Below are positions 1 to 8,005 of a DNA stretch of 64,000 nt, piece by piece. The stretch spans positions 496,001 to 560,000 of the forward strand of contig NZ_JAEUAK010000001.1 of the NCBI RefSeq assembly GCF_019511345.1, given 5' to 3'. This DNA is from Rhizobium mesosinicum. Lineage in GTDB: Bacteria > Pseudomonadota > Alphaproteobacteria > Rhizobiales > Rhizobiaceae. A program made the position numbers and the translations under genes. Under the pieces are notes generated by a model. That model made no database searches. It saw nothing but the letters and a program-made list of their open reading frames with translations, and was not told the origin of the DNA. Each line of letters begins with the position of its first letter. Position 1 is the stretch's first letter.

Positions 1-2
1 GA

Positions 3-62
3 GAAACGCGCGATCGGCCTGAAAGGTACAAATCCGAAGTCGGCATTGTCGAGGGCAACTGA
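3..62 (+). CDS. C-terminal tail of an unidentified protein (partial)
   Basis: The third frame is open from the window edge to a TGA at 60-62 and would encode 19 residues ending KSEVGIVEGN. The composition is acceptable for a real C-terminus, but the stretch is too short to assign to a family. It lies 70 bp upstream of the pseudogene that follows, on the same strand. Open chance sequence is a real alternative. Confidence 0.25.
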   Translation, partial: ETRDRPERYKSEVGIVEGN

Positions 63-132
63 TCGTCTGCAGGACGCCCGTAGGAAACTTCGATTATGTC
101 CCGTTGTTTTCGTCTGGATTGGAGGACCGCAG

Positions 133-480
133 ATGGCATCAATGACGAAAGAAGAGCTGTCCGAGCACCTGAAGAAACTGGATTTCTGCATGTTTTCGAC
201 CCGCGGAGCCTCAAACCGGATGACCACTCGTCCGATGAGCAGCAATGGCGACGTCGAATATGACGGGGATTCCTAGTTTTTCTTCCTATACCGACACCCG
301 CAAGATATCCGAGATTCGGAAGGACAATGCGGCACTGCTGACCTTTACAGCACCGCCGCATCTGCTGGGGAAGCCAGGTATTTTCACAGCAGTCGACGGT
401 AACGCTTCGCTTATCGAAGACACCTCGCAGTTCGGGATCATTGGATCCAAGGACTGGAACGATGGTTTCCGCGGCCTCTA
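133..480 (+). pseudogene. Decayed pyridoxamine 5'-phosphate oxidase-like (general stress) protein gene
   Basis: The gene starts at ATG 133, six bases after GGAGGA (121-126), and reads MASMTKEELSEHLKKLDFCM, typical of the small flavin-binding stress proteins of the PNPOx-like split-barrel fold. Three lesions are visible. A TAG at 273-275 sits where the family has Trp (the DGDSWFFSY-type segment). A one-base excess in the T/C run just after it moves the reading to the second frame (SYTDTRKISEIRKDNAALLT). One base is missing near 433-436, after which the original frame resumes as DHWIQGLERWFPRPL, the usual C-terminal signature. The family normally continues for another 20-30 residues, so the 3' end is also lost. 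The remnant converges on the DUF4139 gene. Assignment to the family is from remembered motifs; the lesions are read directly. Confidence 0.75.
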
Positions 481-532
481 ATGTCTGAGGATAGTAGTCT
501 GGCTGCAGAGCGCCGGCGCACCAACCGCCTGC

Positions 533-2407
533 CTACAGACGGGCGATCGCCTCCCCAAGCTCTTTGCGATGTTTTTCAAGCCGATCCCGAGCCTCGTCCC
601 TTTGCGCCCGCAGCGCCTTGATCGACGTCTCCTGCTCCGTCAGGTCTTGAAGGAACTGCTGCTTGAGCGGCGTGTCGCCGACAGAGGCGAGCATGCCTGA
701 AATCCTCGAGGATTCCGACGTTGCGTCTTCAATCTCCTGCATGACTGTCGACAGGTCCCTCTCCGCTTCCTTCTGTGCCTTCCTCGCCGTCACGATACCC
801 TGAAGTTTCGAGGCGATTTCCGGCGCCGGCCCTTCATCGAGCCATTGCAGGATCACCGTGTCATCGATATCGGCAATCGCCTGCGTCTCGCTCTCGGCCA
901 TGCGCCATTCGATGGTCGTCGAAACCTTCTTTCCTGCGGGGACGATGACAGTTGCCCGCGCACCTTGCGGCGTCTCCTCCACGCCTTCGGACTTAACGAG
1001 CTCCCATCCTGCCATGCCCGGGTCTTCCGCGACGAACGTCCTGTCGGCATCCGCGCCCCAGACGGAGAAGGTCTTACGCAGCCGACGCTCCAGTGTGGCC
1101 TCGAGATAACCGTCCTTGACGATAACGGTTCGGAAGGAACTGGTGATGGCGCTGGCCACTTCCTGCTCGATCTTCTGATCGGCGGCAAACGTCGCCTTTT
1201 CTAGGCCGCCTGGCTTCACATTGCCGACGCGTGCGTCGCCGACATAACGCCCTTTCTCGTCGTAGACCGCCGCCACCGCCGGCGGTAGCGAGGTTCCGGT
1301 GTCGTTGGTGAGGACGAGGGCTGCATCCGGATGCCGCGCGCCTTCGCGATAGAGAGCGACGAACTCGGCCTTGATCTCGCGATCGAGGATCGGCACGGAA
1401 ATCGTCTCACCGCTTTTCAGGTCGTACACGCCGGGAAGATCGAAGTTTGCGACCACGTCGCCCTCGTCGGCAGTCGCAGCGATGGTAGCGGCTGGAGCCG
1501 CCTCAACAGGAGCGGGGGCCTCGGTCAGCGGCTTGTTCGCCAGCGCGCCTCCAAACCTGTTCCGTTTGGCGCCTCCAATGTCCAGATTGGCGACATCCAC
1601 TTCCGGGCGTGATGGCCATGCTCTGGCATACAGTCTCTGGCGAAGCGTCACGGGCTTGCCGGACGTCAGAGAAATGGAAACCCCGTGCCAATCCTCGCCG
1701 GACGCATTCTCAAGGACTGCCCAGGCTTGCAACCGCGCTTTGCCCTTAGCGTCAACAAGGATCCTGTAGGACGGCTTCCAGAGCGGGGTCGCCACGACAT
1801 AGGAGATATCTATGGCCCCCGACGCTTTGCCTTCGAGCGCAATGGTGACGGCGCGAGTTCCCTGCACTCCGTCACTCGACAACCGTTCTGCGGCTCGGGA
1901 AATCATCTCGGCGTCTTTGGGATCGTCGAGCTTGTAAGCCATGGCGCCACCGATCTCGGCAATGTCGAAGGCGCCGCTGTCCAGCATCACGATCAGCCGC
2001 GCATGTTGCTTTTCGCTCGCAGGCTCCACTCCGACGATGCGGCCCTTCACTCCGTTCGCAGAGACAGGCGCTCCTCTGAGAGACCTTAACACACCGGCGG
2101 CCGAATCCAGATCCTGCGGCGTGATCGGAAGCACCTTGAATGTTTCGTCCACCATGTCTGGGCCGGTGGTCGAAAGGCTCCTTACGGGCGCAGGCCCCGA
2201 TACGACGAGGGTCTTGAGAAAATCATCCATCTGATCTGTCGGCACGTCGATGACAGCATTGCCGTCCTCTCCGACATCAAGACTGCGCACATATTCAGCG
2301 ACTCCGCCGGAGGACAGCCGGATCGACTTGATCGTCCCAGTTTGTGCAAATGCGGTTGTGGGCAGTACTGCGGTAAGTGCCGCACAGACAAAGGATGCGT
2401 ATTTCAT
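533..2407 (-). CDS. Secreted DUF4139 domain protein
   Basis: This 624-residue protein starts with a signal peptide (MKYASFVCAALTAVLPTTAFA, cleavage about residue 21). The middle (roughly 200-500) resembles the DUF4139 region of MuiA-type mucoidy inhibitor proteins, including the SYVVATPLWKPSYRILVD segment. An Ala/Pro-rich linker lies near residues 295-325. The last 90 residues form a heptad-rich coiled coil (KAQKEAERDLSTVMQEIEDA onward), whereas classical MuiA proteins carry their coiled coil nearer the N-terminus. It is probably periplasmic or envelope-associated. The biochemical role of the family is not established. It is a single gene: its 5' end faces the dehydrogenase gene at 2630 across a 220-bp divergent intergenic region that should hold both promoters. 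Confidence 0.75.
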   Translation of the reverse strand: MKYASFVCAALTAVLPTTAFAQTGTIKSIRLSSGGVAEYVRSLDVGEDGNAVIDVPTDQMDDFLKTLVVSGPAPVRSLSTTGPDMVDETFKVLPITPQDLDSAAGVLRSLRGAPVSANGVKGRIVGVEPASEKQHARLIVMLDSGAFDIAEIGGAMAYKLDDPKDAEMISRAAERLSSDGVQGTRAVTIALEGKASGAIDISYVVATPLWKPSYRILVDAKGKARLQAWAVLENASGEDWHGVSISLTSGKPVTLRQRLYARAWPSRPEVDVANLDIGGAKRNRFGGALANKPLTEAPAPVEAAPAATIAATADEGDVVANFDLPGVYDLKSGETISVPILDREIKAEFVALYREGARHPDAALVLTNDTGTSLPPAVAAVYDEKGRYVGDARVGNVKPGGLEKATFAADQKIEQEVASAITSSFRTVIVKDGYLEATLERRLRKTFSVWGADADRTFVAEDPGMAGWELVKSEGVEETPQGARATVIVPAGKKVSTTIEWRMAESETQAIADIDDTVILQWLDEGPAPEIASKLQGIVTARKAQKEAERDLSTVMQEIEDATSESSRISGMLASVGDTPLKQQFLQDLTEQETSIKALRAQRDEARDRLEKHRKELGEAIARL

Positions 2408-2629
2408 GGAGCCCCCTCGATTAATCCCGAGTGAGAATGAGCGTAAAAAAGGGGCGGCATTTCGGCATACGATTGCTTTCCCGCAAGCTCGCGCGCAGCC
2501 CTTGTCGAGACGCGACCAAGTCTCTGCCGGAGATCTCCATCTTCGATGGGATATCGGGAAAGATGTCGTGAAATTGAGAAGACGAACGCCTATATACGTC
2601 GCTCGAGTCTGTTTGAAAGGAAATCCGTC

Positions 2630-4153
2630 ATGACTATCAATGGAAGCCTGCTCGTCGCGGGATCGGAAAAGCGCGGCACGCGCGGCGAGCTCTACGGTGT
2701 CGAAGCAGCCACGGGCACGGCCCTGCCCGTCTCGTTCGGCGGCGCCTCCGCCGAAGACGTCGAGGAGGCGACCAGGCTTGCATGGGAGGCCTTCGCTTCC
2801 TACCGGGAAACCGATCTGGAAACACGGGCTGCCTTTCTTGAAACCATCGCCAGCGAGATCGAAGCCATCGGCGACGAGCTGATCGTGCGGGCAATGGCGG
2901 AAACCGGACTTCCGCGTGGACGTCTCGAGGGCGAGCGCGCCCGCACGATGGGACAGCTTCGGCTATTTGCAAAAGAGGTCCGCGAAGGCCGGTTCCAGGA
3001 GCTTCGTTTCGACGGCGCGGATCCCTCCCGCAAGCCGGTTCCGAAGCCTGATCTGCGCCTGCGCAATGTTCCCCTCGGCCCCGTTGCGGTTTTCGGCGCA
3101 TCGAACTTTCCGCTCGCCTTCTCGGTTGCCGGCGGTGACACGGCATCTGCGCTCGCAGCAGGATGCCCCGTCGTCGTCAAGGCGCATTCCGCTCACCCGG
3201 GCACATCGGAACTGGTCGGCCGTGCCGTTCAGCGAGCCGTCGCCAAGGCTGGCCTGCATGCCGGCACGTTTGCGCTTCTCTTCGATACCGGCTTCGAGGT
3301 CGGGCAGAAACTGGTGGCCGATGCCAGAATCCGCGCCGTCGGCTTCACGGGTTCGCGCCGCGGCGGCACTGCGCTGATGAAGATCTCTTCCGAGCGTAAG
3401 CAGCCGATCCCCGTCTATGCCGAGATGAGCAGCATCAACCCGGTCATCTTCTTCCCCAACGCGCTGAAAACCCGCGCGGCGGAGATCGCAACGACTTTCG
3501 TGAGCTCGCTTGTCCTCGGTGCCGGGCAGTTCTGCACCAATCCCGGCCTCATTCTCGCCATCGACAGCGAAGGCCTGGACACTTTCATTGCCAAGGCGCG
3601 GGAGCTTCTGCCCGATGTCGGCGCCCAGACGATGCTGACAGGCTCCATCGCCAAGGCGTTCTGTGATGGCGTTGCCCGCCTGGAAAAACATCCCGAGGTC
3701 CGGCTCGTCGCCAATGGCAAGCCCGGCAGCGAATTCGAAGGCGCGGCCGCTCTCTTCGAGACGACAGCCACTGCATTCCTTGCGCATCACGAGCTGCAGG
3801 ACGAGGTCTTCGGTGCGGCCGGCCTTATCGTGCGCTGCCGTGATCTCGCCGAACTCGAGCGTGTCCTCGATGGTCTCGAGGGCCAGCTGACCGTTGCCCT
3901 GCACATTACGAGCGAAGACGAACAGGACGCCAGGCGCCTCGTTCCCAAGCTGGAAATGCTTGCCGGACGCCTGCTCGTGAACGGCTTCGGAACCGGCGTG
4001 GAAGTATCGCCCGCCATGGTGCACGGCGGCCCCTACCCGGCAACGGCCGACGGCAGATCGACCTCCGTCGGGACGCTCGCCATTTACAGGTTCCTGCGTC
4101 CGGTTTCGTATCAGGACTTTACGACGAACCTACTTCCAGCGCCGCTGCGTTGA
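2630..4153 (+). CDS. 2,5-dioxovalerate (alpha-ketoglutaric semialdehyde) dehydrogenase
   Basis: A 507-residue aldehyde dehydrogenase superfamily enzyme. Visible elements are the Rossmann segment [11 protein letters not shown] (Asn159), Lys184 in [19 protein letters not shown] (239-246), the general base Glu265 in PVYAEMSS, and the nucleophile Cys302 in [10 protein letters not shown]. The [11 protein letters not shown] version of the Glu motif and the overall pattern match the branch that oxidises 2,5-dioxopentanoate to 2-oxoglutarate, the last step of non-phosphorylative pentose, glucarate and hydroxyproline degradation. The start at 2630 is chosen for GAAAGGA about eight bases upstream; an in-frame extension to 2546 lacks a ribosome site. 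No pathway partner is adjacent, so which substrate route it serves is open. Another semialdehyde substrate cannot be excluded. Confidence 0.8.
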   Translation: MTINGSLLVAGSEKRGTRGELYGVEAATGTALPVSFGGASAEDVEEATRLAWEAFASYRETDLETRAAFLETIASEIEAIGDELIVRAMAETGLPRGRLEGERARTMGQLRLFAKEVREGRFQELRFDGADPSRKPVPKPDLRLRNVPLGPVAVFGASNFPLAFSVAGGDTASALAAGCPVVVKAHSAHPGTSELVGRAVQRAVAKAGLHAGTFALLFDTGFEVGQKLVADARIRAVGFTGSRRGGTALMKISSERKQPIPVYAEMSSINPVIFFPNALKTRAAEIATTFVSSLVLGAGQFCTNPGLILAIDSEGLDTFIAKARELLPDVGAQTMLTGSIAKAFCDGVARLEKHPEVRLVANGKPGSEFEGAAALFETTATAFLAHHELQDEVFGAAGLIVRCRDLAELERVLDGLEGQLTVALHITSEDEQDARRLVPKLEMLAGRLLVNGFGTGVEVSPAMVHGGPYPATADGRSTSVGTLAIYRFLRPVSYQDFTTNLLPAPLR

Positions 4154-4204
4154 TCGAGCAGAGCGGCCGGACCTTGAACCCAGAGAACCGGCATCTGAAA
4201 ATCG

Positions 4205-4232
4205 CACCACGGGCGCTCAGGCGGCCGTGGTG
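4205..4232 (+). terminator. Inverted repeat downstream of the dioxovalerate dehydrogenase gene
   Basis: CACCACGG (4205-4212) pairs with CCGTGGTG (4225-4232) across a 12-base loop, 50 bp past the stop codon. No T-run follows on the plus strand, so an intrinsic terminator is only a weak proposal. It may instead be a transcript-end stabilising hairpin. Confidence 0.3.
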
Positions 4233-4313
4233 TGTGCATTGCAAAACCTCAGTCTCAAAATCGTCATTTTGCCGGTGACAGCGACGCCATTCTCTGCAAG
4301 AAAGAGTGCTGTT

Positions 4314-4399
4314 GAGAGACAGGGGCGCCGGTTCGCAAGAACTGGCTGAGAAGCACCCTTCGAACCTGAACCGGATAATGCCGGCGGAGGGAGTCGCTC
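4314..4399 (+). promoter_or_regulatory. TPP riboswitch (thi box)
   Basis: The conserved thi-box elements are present in order: CTGAGA (4344-4349), ACCCTT with GAACCTGA about 4355-4370, and GGATAATGCCGGCGGAGGGA (4372-4391). P1 is formed by GAGAGAC (4314-4320) and GTCGCTC (4393-4399) with one A-G mismatch. It lies about 60 bp upstream of thiM, so it should sense thiamine pyrophosphate and control the thiM-thiE-thiD salvage operon. The following CCCC (4441-4444) can pair with the GGGG of the ribosome binding site (4453-4456), which points to control of translation initiation rather than termination, since no T-run is seen. Confidence 0.93.
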
Positions 4400-4460
4400 G
4401 GGTCGCAGTCTGCTTCATCGCACGATCGTTCCCGCGCCTGCCCCGCCCGAAAGGGGTACT

Positions 4461-5261
4461 ATGGAGAACAAGACACCCGGAGCTCTGTTGACGGCGATGC
4501 GCGCGAAGCCGCCGCTCGTGCAGTGCATCACCAATTACGTGGCCATGAACATCGCCGCCAATGTGGTGCTTGCGGCGGGTGCATCGCCTGCAATGGTCCA
4601 CGCTGCCGAGGAAGCGGGCGAGTTTGCCGCAATCGCCGGCGCTTTGACCGTCAATATCGGCACGCTCTCCACCCAGTGGATCGACGGCATGCATGCCGCG
4701 GCAAGGGCTGCAAACGCAAGCGGCAAACCTTGGGTCCTCGATCCGGTTGCCCATTATGCGACATCCTTCCGCCGCAAGGCGGTTGCCGATCTGCTGGCGC
4801 TCCGTCCGACGATCATCCGCGGCAATGCTTCGGAGATCATCGCGCTTGCCGGTGGCGAGAGCCGCGGCCAAGGCGTCGACAGCCGTGATCCGGTTGAGCA
4901 GGCCGAAGCTTCCGCTCGGCTGCTTGCCGAACGGCATGGCGCGGTCGTCGCCGTCACCGGTGTGGTGGATTTCGTGACCGACGGAGCACAAGCGCTGCGC
5001 ATCGAAGGAGGTTCGCCCCTGATGCCGCAGATCACCGCGCTCGGCTGCTCGCTGACCTGCCTGACCGGCGCCTTTGCCGCCACTATTCCCGCCGACCCCT
5101 TTGCAGCCGCTGTCGCCGCACTTGCTACCTTCGCGGTTGCCGGCGAAGAGGCGGCCAGGGATGCAGCCGGCCCCGGCTCCTTCTCCTGGCGCTTCCTCGA
5201 TCAGCTTGCCGCGCTTGATGGAGCAAAGCTCGATGCAAAAGTGAGGATCAACGCTGCATGA
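4461..5261 (+). CDS. thiM: Hydroxyethylthiazole kinase ThiM
   Basis: A 266-residue ribokinase-fold kinase that phosphorylates 4-methyl-5-(2-hydroxyethyl)thiazole for thiamine salvage. Family motifs are LVQCITNYVAMNIAANVVLA at the N-terminus, NIGTLS, WVLDPVAHY, the Asn-Glu segment IIRGNASEI, and the phosphate-loop region ITALGCSLTCLTGAFAA. In many homologues that last motif reads GTGCM.T; here it is ALGCSLTC, an acceptable variant with the catalytic-region Cys kept. ATG 4461 follows AAAGGGG with a four-base gap, and that site lies in the hairpin downstream of the TPP riboswitch. The stop overlaps thiE by four bases (ATGA), indicating translational coupling. Confidence 0.95.
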   Translation: MENKTPGALLTAMRAKPPLVQCITNYVAMNIAANVVLAAGASPAMVHAAEEAGEFAAIAGALTVNIGTLSTQWIDGMHAAARAANASGKPWVLDPVAHYATSFRRKAVADLLALRPTIIRGNASEIIALAGGESRGQGVDSRDPVEQAEASARLLAERHGAVVAVTGVVDFVTDGAQALRIEGGSPLMPQITALGCSLTCLTGAFAATIPADPFAAAVAALATFAVAGEEAARDAAGPGSFSWRFLDQLAALDGAKLDAKVRINAA

Positions 5262-5893
5262 AACGCTTCGATCTTTCCCTCTATCTGGTCCTCGATCCCG
5301 ACCTCTGCGCCGGTATCGGCATGGTCGAGACAGCGCGGCTTGCCGTTGCCGGCGGCGCCACGATGGTGCAGCTTCGTGACAAGCATGGCGGGACGGCAAG
5401 GATGATCGAGACCGGCCTGGCGCTGAAGGAGATATTGAAGGGTACCGGCGCTTCGCTCGTCATCAACGACGACGTCGAGGCAGCCATCGCGATCGGCGCC
5501 GATGGGCTGCATATCGGTCAGGACGATATGGGACCTGCCGCCGCACGTGCGATGATCGGCCCGGACATGATCCTTGGTCTCTCTGTTGAGACTGAGGCGC
5601 TGGCTGGGGCAATCGACGCCGAAATTGTCGATTATGCCGGGATCGGGCCGGTATTCGCGACGCCTACAAAGACCGACCATAAGCAGCCGATCGGTTTCGA
5701 TGGGTTGGCCAAACTGGTAAAGGCTGCGCCCGTTCCAACGGTCGCGATTGGAGGTCTGAAGAGCGAACACGCCGGTTCCGTCTTTGCGGCAGGTGCCGAT
5801 GGGCTTGCGGTCGTCTCGGCGATCTGCGGCACATCTGACCCGAGGGCCGCGACAGTTCGCATTGCCGAGGAAATCCGAAAGGTCCGCCAATGA
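5258..5893 (+). CDS. thiE: Thiamine-phosphate synthase ThiE
   Basis: A 211-residue TIM-barrel enzyme joining HMP-pyrophosphate and thiazole phosphate to thiamine phosphate. Signature segments are MVQLRDKHG, SLVINDDVEAAI, GLHIGQDD (pyrophosphate and Mg2+ contacts), DYAGIGPVFATPTK, and the C-terminal phosphate-binding VAIGGL. It overlaps thiM and thiD by four bases each, giving a thiM-thiE-thiD salvage unit under one TPP riboswitch. No ThiC, ThiG or ThiO gene is nearby, consistent with a salvage-only operon; de novo genes, if present, are elsewhere. Confidence 0.95.
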   Translation: MKRFDLSLYLVLDPDLCAGIGMVETARLAVAGGATMVQLRDKHGGTARMIETGLALKEILKGTGASLVINDDVEAAIAIGADGLHIGQDDMGPAAARAMIGPDMILGLSVETEALAGAIDAEIVDYAGIGPVFATPTKTDHKQPIGFDGLAKLVKAAPVPTVAIGGLKSEHAGSVFAAGADGLAVVSAICGTSDPRAATVRIAEEIRKVRQ

Positions 5894-6702
5894 TCCGCAA
5901 CGTCCTGTCCATCGCCGGTTCCGATCCCTCCGGTGGGGCCGGCATCCAGGCCGATCTCAAGGCTTTCTCGGCGCGCGGCGTCTATGGCATGGCGGTGCTG
6001 ACGGCACTGACGGCGCAGAACACCCAAGGTGTAACCGGCGTGCATCTCGTGCCGCCGCATTTCGTCGCCCAGCAGATAAAAGCGGTCTTCGCCGATGTAG
6101 GCGTCGATGCGGTCAAGATCGGCATGATCGCCAATGCCGGCATTGCCGAAGCGATTGCCGAAGCGCTGACACCTCATCGCGGTATTCCCGTCGTCGTCGA
6201 TCCGGTCATGATCGCCAAGGGCGGAGCGGCGCTCCTCGACCCGCAGGCCGTCGATGCGCTGACGCGGCACCTGCTGCCGCTCGCCACACTGCTGACCCCC
6301 AATCTGCCGGAAGCCGCCGCATTGCTGGACGAAGAGGTTGCCGAAAGCCGCGAGCAGATGGCGTCGCAGGCCGAACGCCTGCGTACGCTCGGACCCGCGA
6401 CGGTGCTGGTCAAGGGCGGCCATCTCGGCAGTGTCGAAAGCCCCGACGTGCTGTCGACTGCCTCCGGCCTGCACTGGTTCGAGGCGAAACGCGTCCCGAC
6501 CAAAAACACACACGGCACGGGCTGCACCCTCTCCAGCGCGTTGGCCGCCGAGCTTGCAAAAGGCGCATTGCCGCAAATGGCCGTGGCAACCGCCAAAGCT
6601 TATCTTGCGCAGGCAGTCGCTGCCGCAGACGAACTGACGGTCGGTTCCGGCCATGGACCTGTCCATCATTTCCACGCCCTGTGGAAAAACATCGGGCTCT
6701 GA
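5890..6702 (+). CDS. thiD: Hydroxymethylpyrimidine/phosphomethylpyrimidine kinase ThiD
   Basis: A 270-residue ribokinase-fold kinase phosphorylating HMP and then HMP-P. Visible motifs are SIAGSDPSGGAGIQADLKAF at the N-terminus, VDPVMIAKGG, LLTPNLPEAAALL, VLVKGGHL, and the anion-hole loop NTHGTGCTLSSALAAELAKG with its catalytic Asp position replaced by the family-typical Cys-Thr variant. It begins inside thiE (ATGA overlap) and ends about 30 bp before a strong terminator, so it closes the thi operon. Confidence 0.95.
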   Translation: MIRNVLSIAGSDPSGGAGIQADLKAFSARGVYGMAVLTALTAQNTQGVTGVHLVPPHFVAQQIKAVFADVGVDAVKIGMIANAGIAEAIAEALTPHRGIPVVVDPVMIAKGGAALLDPQAVDALTRHLLPLATLLTPNLPEAAALLDEEVAESREQMASQAERLRTLGPATVLVKGGHLGSVESPDVLSTASGLHWFEAKRVPTKNTHGTGCTLSSALAAELAKGALPQMAVATAKAYLAQAVAAADELTVGSGHGPVHHFHALWKNIGL

Positions 6703-6729
6703 GCCGCATTACATTGCAAGCATTGTGAG

Positions 6730-6757
6730 ACGGCCCCGGTCAAACCGGGCCGTTTTT
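6730..6757 (+). terminator. Rho-independent terminator of the thi operon
   Basis: ACGGCCCCGGT (6730-6740) pairs with ACCGGGCCGT (6744-6753) with one bulged base and a three-base loop. It is followed directly by TTTT. It lies 28 bp after the thiD stop codon. Confidence 0.85.
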
Positions 6758-6768
6758 CGTCTGCCTAC

Positions 6769-7030
6769 CCTCAGTTGAACTATGTGGAGGAGAATATCGC
6801 CGTCATACATTCTGGCCAGATCGTCGAATGGGGACGGCGAAGGTGACCGACAATCCGCTGCATCCCCTATACCCGCTGCTGCTCTCTGCCGTGCCGGATC
6901 CGATGTGCGCTTCGACGATCCGCGGATGCGCCTGCAGCCGCAGGAAGTCGGTGATATCCGCCGCCGCTCTGCTGTGTCGCAGGAGGATGTCATGGAATAC
7001 GAGCGCGACCACTTCATGCGCATGATCTAA
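6769..7030 (+). pseudogene. Remnant of a peptide/sugar-type ABC transporter ATPase C-terminus
   Basis: Three frames together give the tail of a Dpp/Opp-type ATP-binding protein. The first frame (6769-6840) gives LNYVEENIAVIHSGQIVEWG, the post-Walker B region that normally reads HDLNVVEE...DRIAVMYxGRIVE. The third frame from about 6831 gives TAKVTDNPLHPLYPLLLSAV, equivalent to the usual NPxHPYTRALLSAVP. The second frame from about 6896 gives RFDDPRMRLQPQEVGDIRRR to MRMI and TAA at 7030. At least two frameshifts and loss of the whole N-terminal nucleotide-binding core make it non-functional. It sits just downstream of the thi terminator. No matching permease gene remains around it. Confidence 0.65.
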
Positions 7031-7099
7031 GGAAGGCTTGCTGGCTTCGACCGTCGCCCTATGCTAGGGGACGGTCCCTTTCAGCGAGACGAAACTGCC

Positions 7100-7780
7100 A
7101 TGCTTCCCTGGATCCAGCTCGATTCCGCGACCATTCCCGGCGAAGGCGGGCAATTGCGGCTGAAGCAGCGCGGATCCGAATTTTCGATCATGCTCGGCAC
7201 CAATGAGCTGATGAACAGCCGCCTCAGCGGCTCGGAAGAAGCACTCGCCACCCTGTCCTTCGAGCGGATCAAATCGCACCCGAAGCCGAAGATCCTGATC
7301 GGCGGGCTTGGCATGGGCTTCACCCTGCGGGCTGCCCTTGCGGTCTTGCCCGCGGATGCCGGTGTTGTCGTCGCCGAGCTGATCCCGGAAGTCGTTGCTT
7401 GGGCACGCGGACCGATGACGGAGGTGTTCAAGGGCTGTCTCGACGATCCGCGCGTGTCGGTCCATCAGGGTGACGTCGGCGAGGCGATCCGCGCCGGAAA
7501 GGCCGCTTACGACGCGATCCTTCTCGACGTCGATAATGGCCCCGACGGCCTGACCCGCAAATCCAATGACCGGCTCTATGACTATGCCGGACTGAAATCC
7601 GCTCGCGAGGCGCTCCGCCCCGGAGGCGTGCTTGCCGTCTGGTCCTCGGGGCCAGATCCATCCTTCACCCGCCGGCTGAAGGAGAGCGGCTTTGCTGTCG
7701 AGGCGATCAACACGCGCGCCAACGGCAAGCGCGGCGGTGCACGACATGTCATCTGGCTGGCGATGAAGCCCGCCCGCTGA
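7100..7780 (+). CDS. Spermidine-synthase-like SAM-dependent methyltransferase fold protein
   Basis: A 226-residue class I methyltransferase-fold protein of the spermidine synthase-like type. Motif I is KILIGGLGMGFTLRAAL, followed by the acidic strand end VVVAELIPEVVAWAR (Glu where the spermidine synthases also have an acidic residue), then YDAILLDVDNGPDGLTRKSN (DAILLDVDNG) and LRPGGVLAVWSS. The short length lacks the N-terminal beta domain of true polyamine synthases, so a polyamine-forming activity is doubtful and the substrate is unknown. Start at ATG 7100 matches the family N-terminus; ATG 7061 is in frame but adds 13 uncharacteristic residues. Neither start has a strong ribosome site. It appears monocistronic. 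Confidence 0.7.
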   Translation: MLPWIQLDSATIPGEGGQLRLKQRGSEFSIMLGTNELMNSRLSGSEEALATLSFERIKSHPKPKILIGGLGMGFTLRAALAVLPADAGVVVAELIPEVVAWARGPMTEVFKGCLDDPRVSVHQGDVGEAIRAGKAAYDAILLDVDNGPDGLTRKSNDRLYDYAGLKSAREALRPGGVLAVWSSGPDPSFTRRLKESGFAVEAINTRANGKRGGARHVIWLAMKPAR

Positions 7781-7966
7781 TCCGGCGTCTCCGCAAGGCA
7801 TGTCATCTCGCGTGGCCGCCGGGGAATAAATTGCGCCTTTCTCTCACAAGTCGACGGAAGCGCACTCAAGAGAGCTTGAGATTGATGCGATAATAATCGT
7901 ATCCCATAGGTCATGGATCGCGAAGACGAGGAGGTCTCGCGGCCGCTCATCGGCTGGAGGCATTTC

Positions 7967-8005
7967 ATGCCAGCCCTCGATTGGATACGAGTATGCGCCT
8001 TTTAG
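7967..8005 (+). CDS. Possible 12-residue leader ORF overlapping the lldD-type gene start
   Basis: GGAGG at 7956-7960 lies six bases before ATG 7967, which opens MPALDWIRVCAF and stops at TAG 8003-8005, past the proposed start of the oxidase gene (ATG 7993) in another frame. The GGAGG is the only good ribosome site here, and the oxidase start itself has none. A translationally coupled leader is therefore plausible. GGCTGG (7952-7957) and CCAGCC (7970-7975) could also pair and hide the site. Confidence 0.3.
   Translation: MPALDWIRVCAF

Noticed and set aside
2963..4024. Long minus-strand frame within the dioxovalerate dehydrogenase gene
   Set aside because: Shadow of a gene with intact active-site residues.
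6782..7030. A single 82-codon gene downstream of the thi terminator
   Set aside because: Only its last 40 codons make sense, as the tail of an ABC ATPase whose preceding parts are in other frames; it is annotated as a pseudogene instead.
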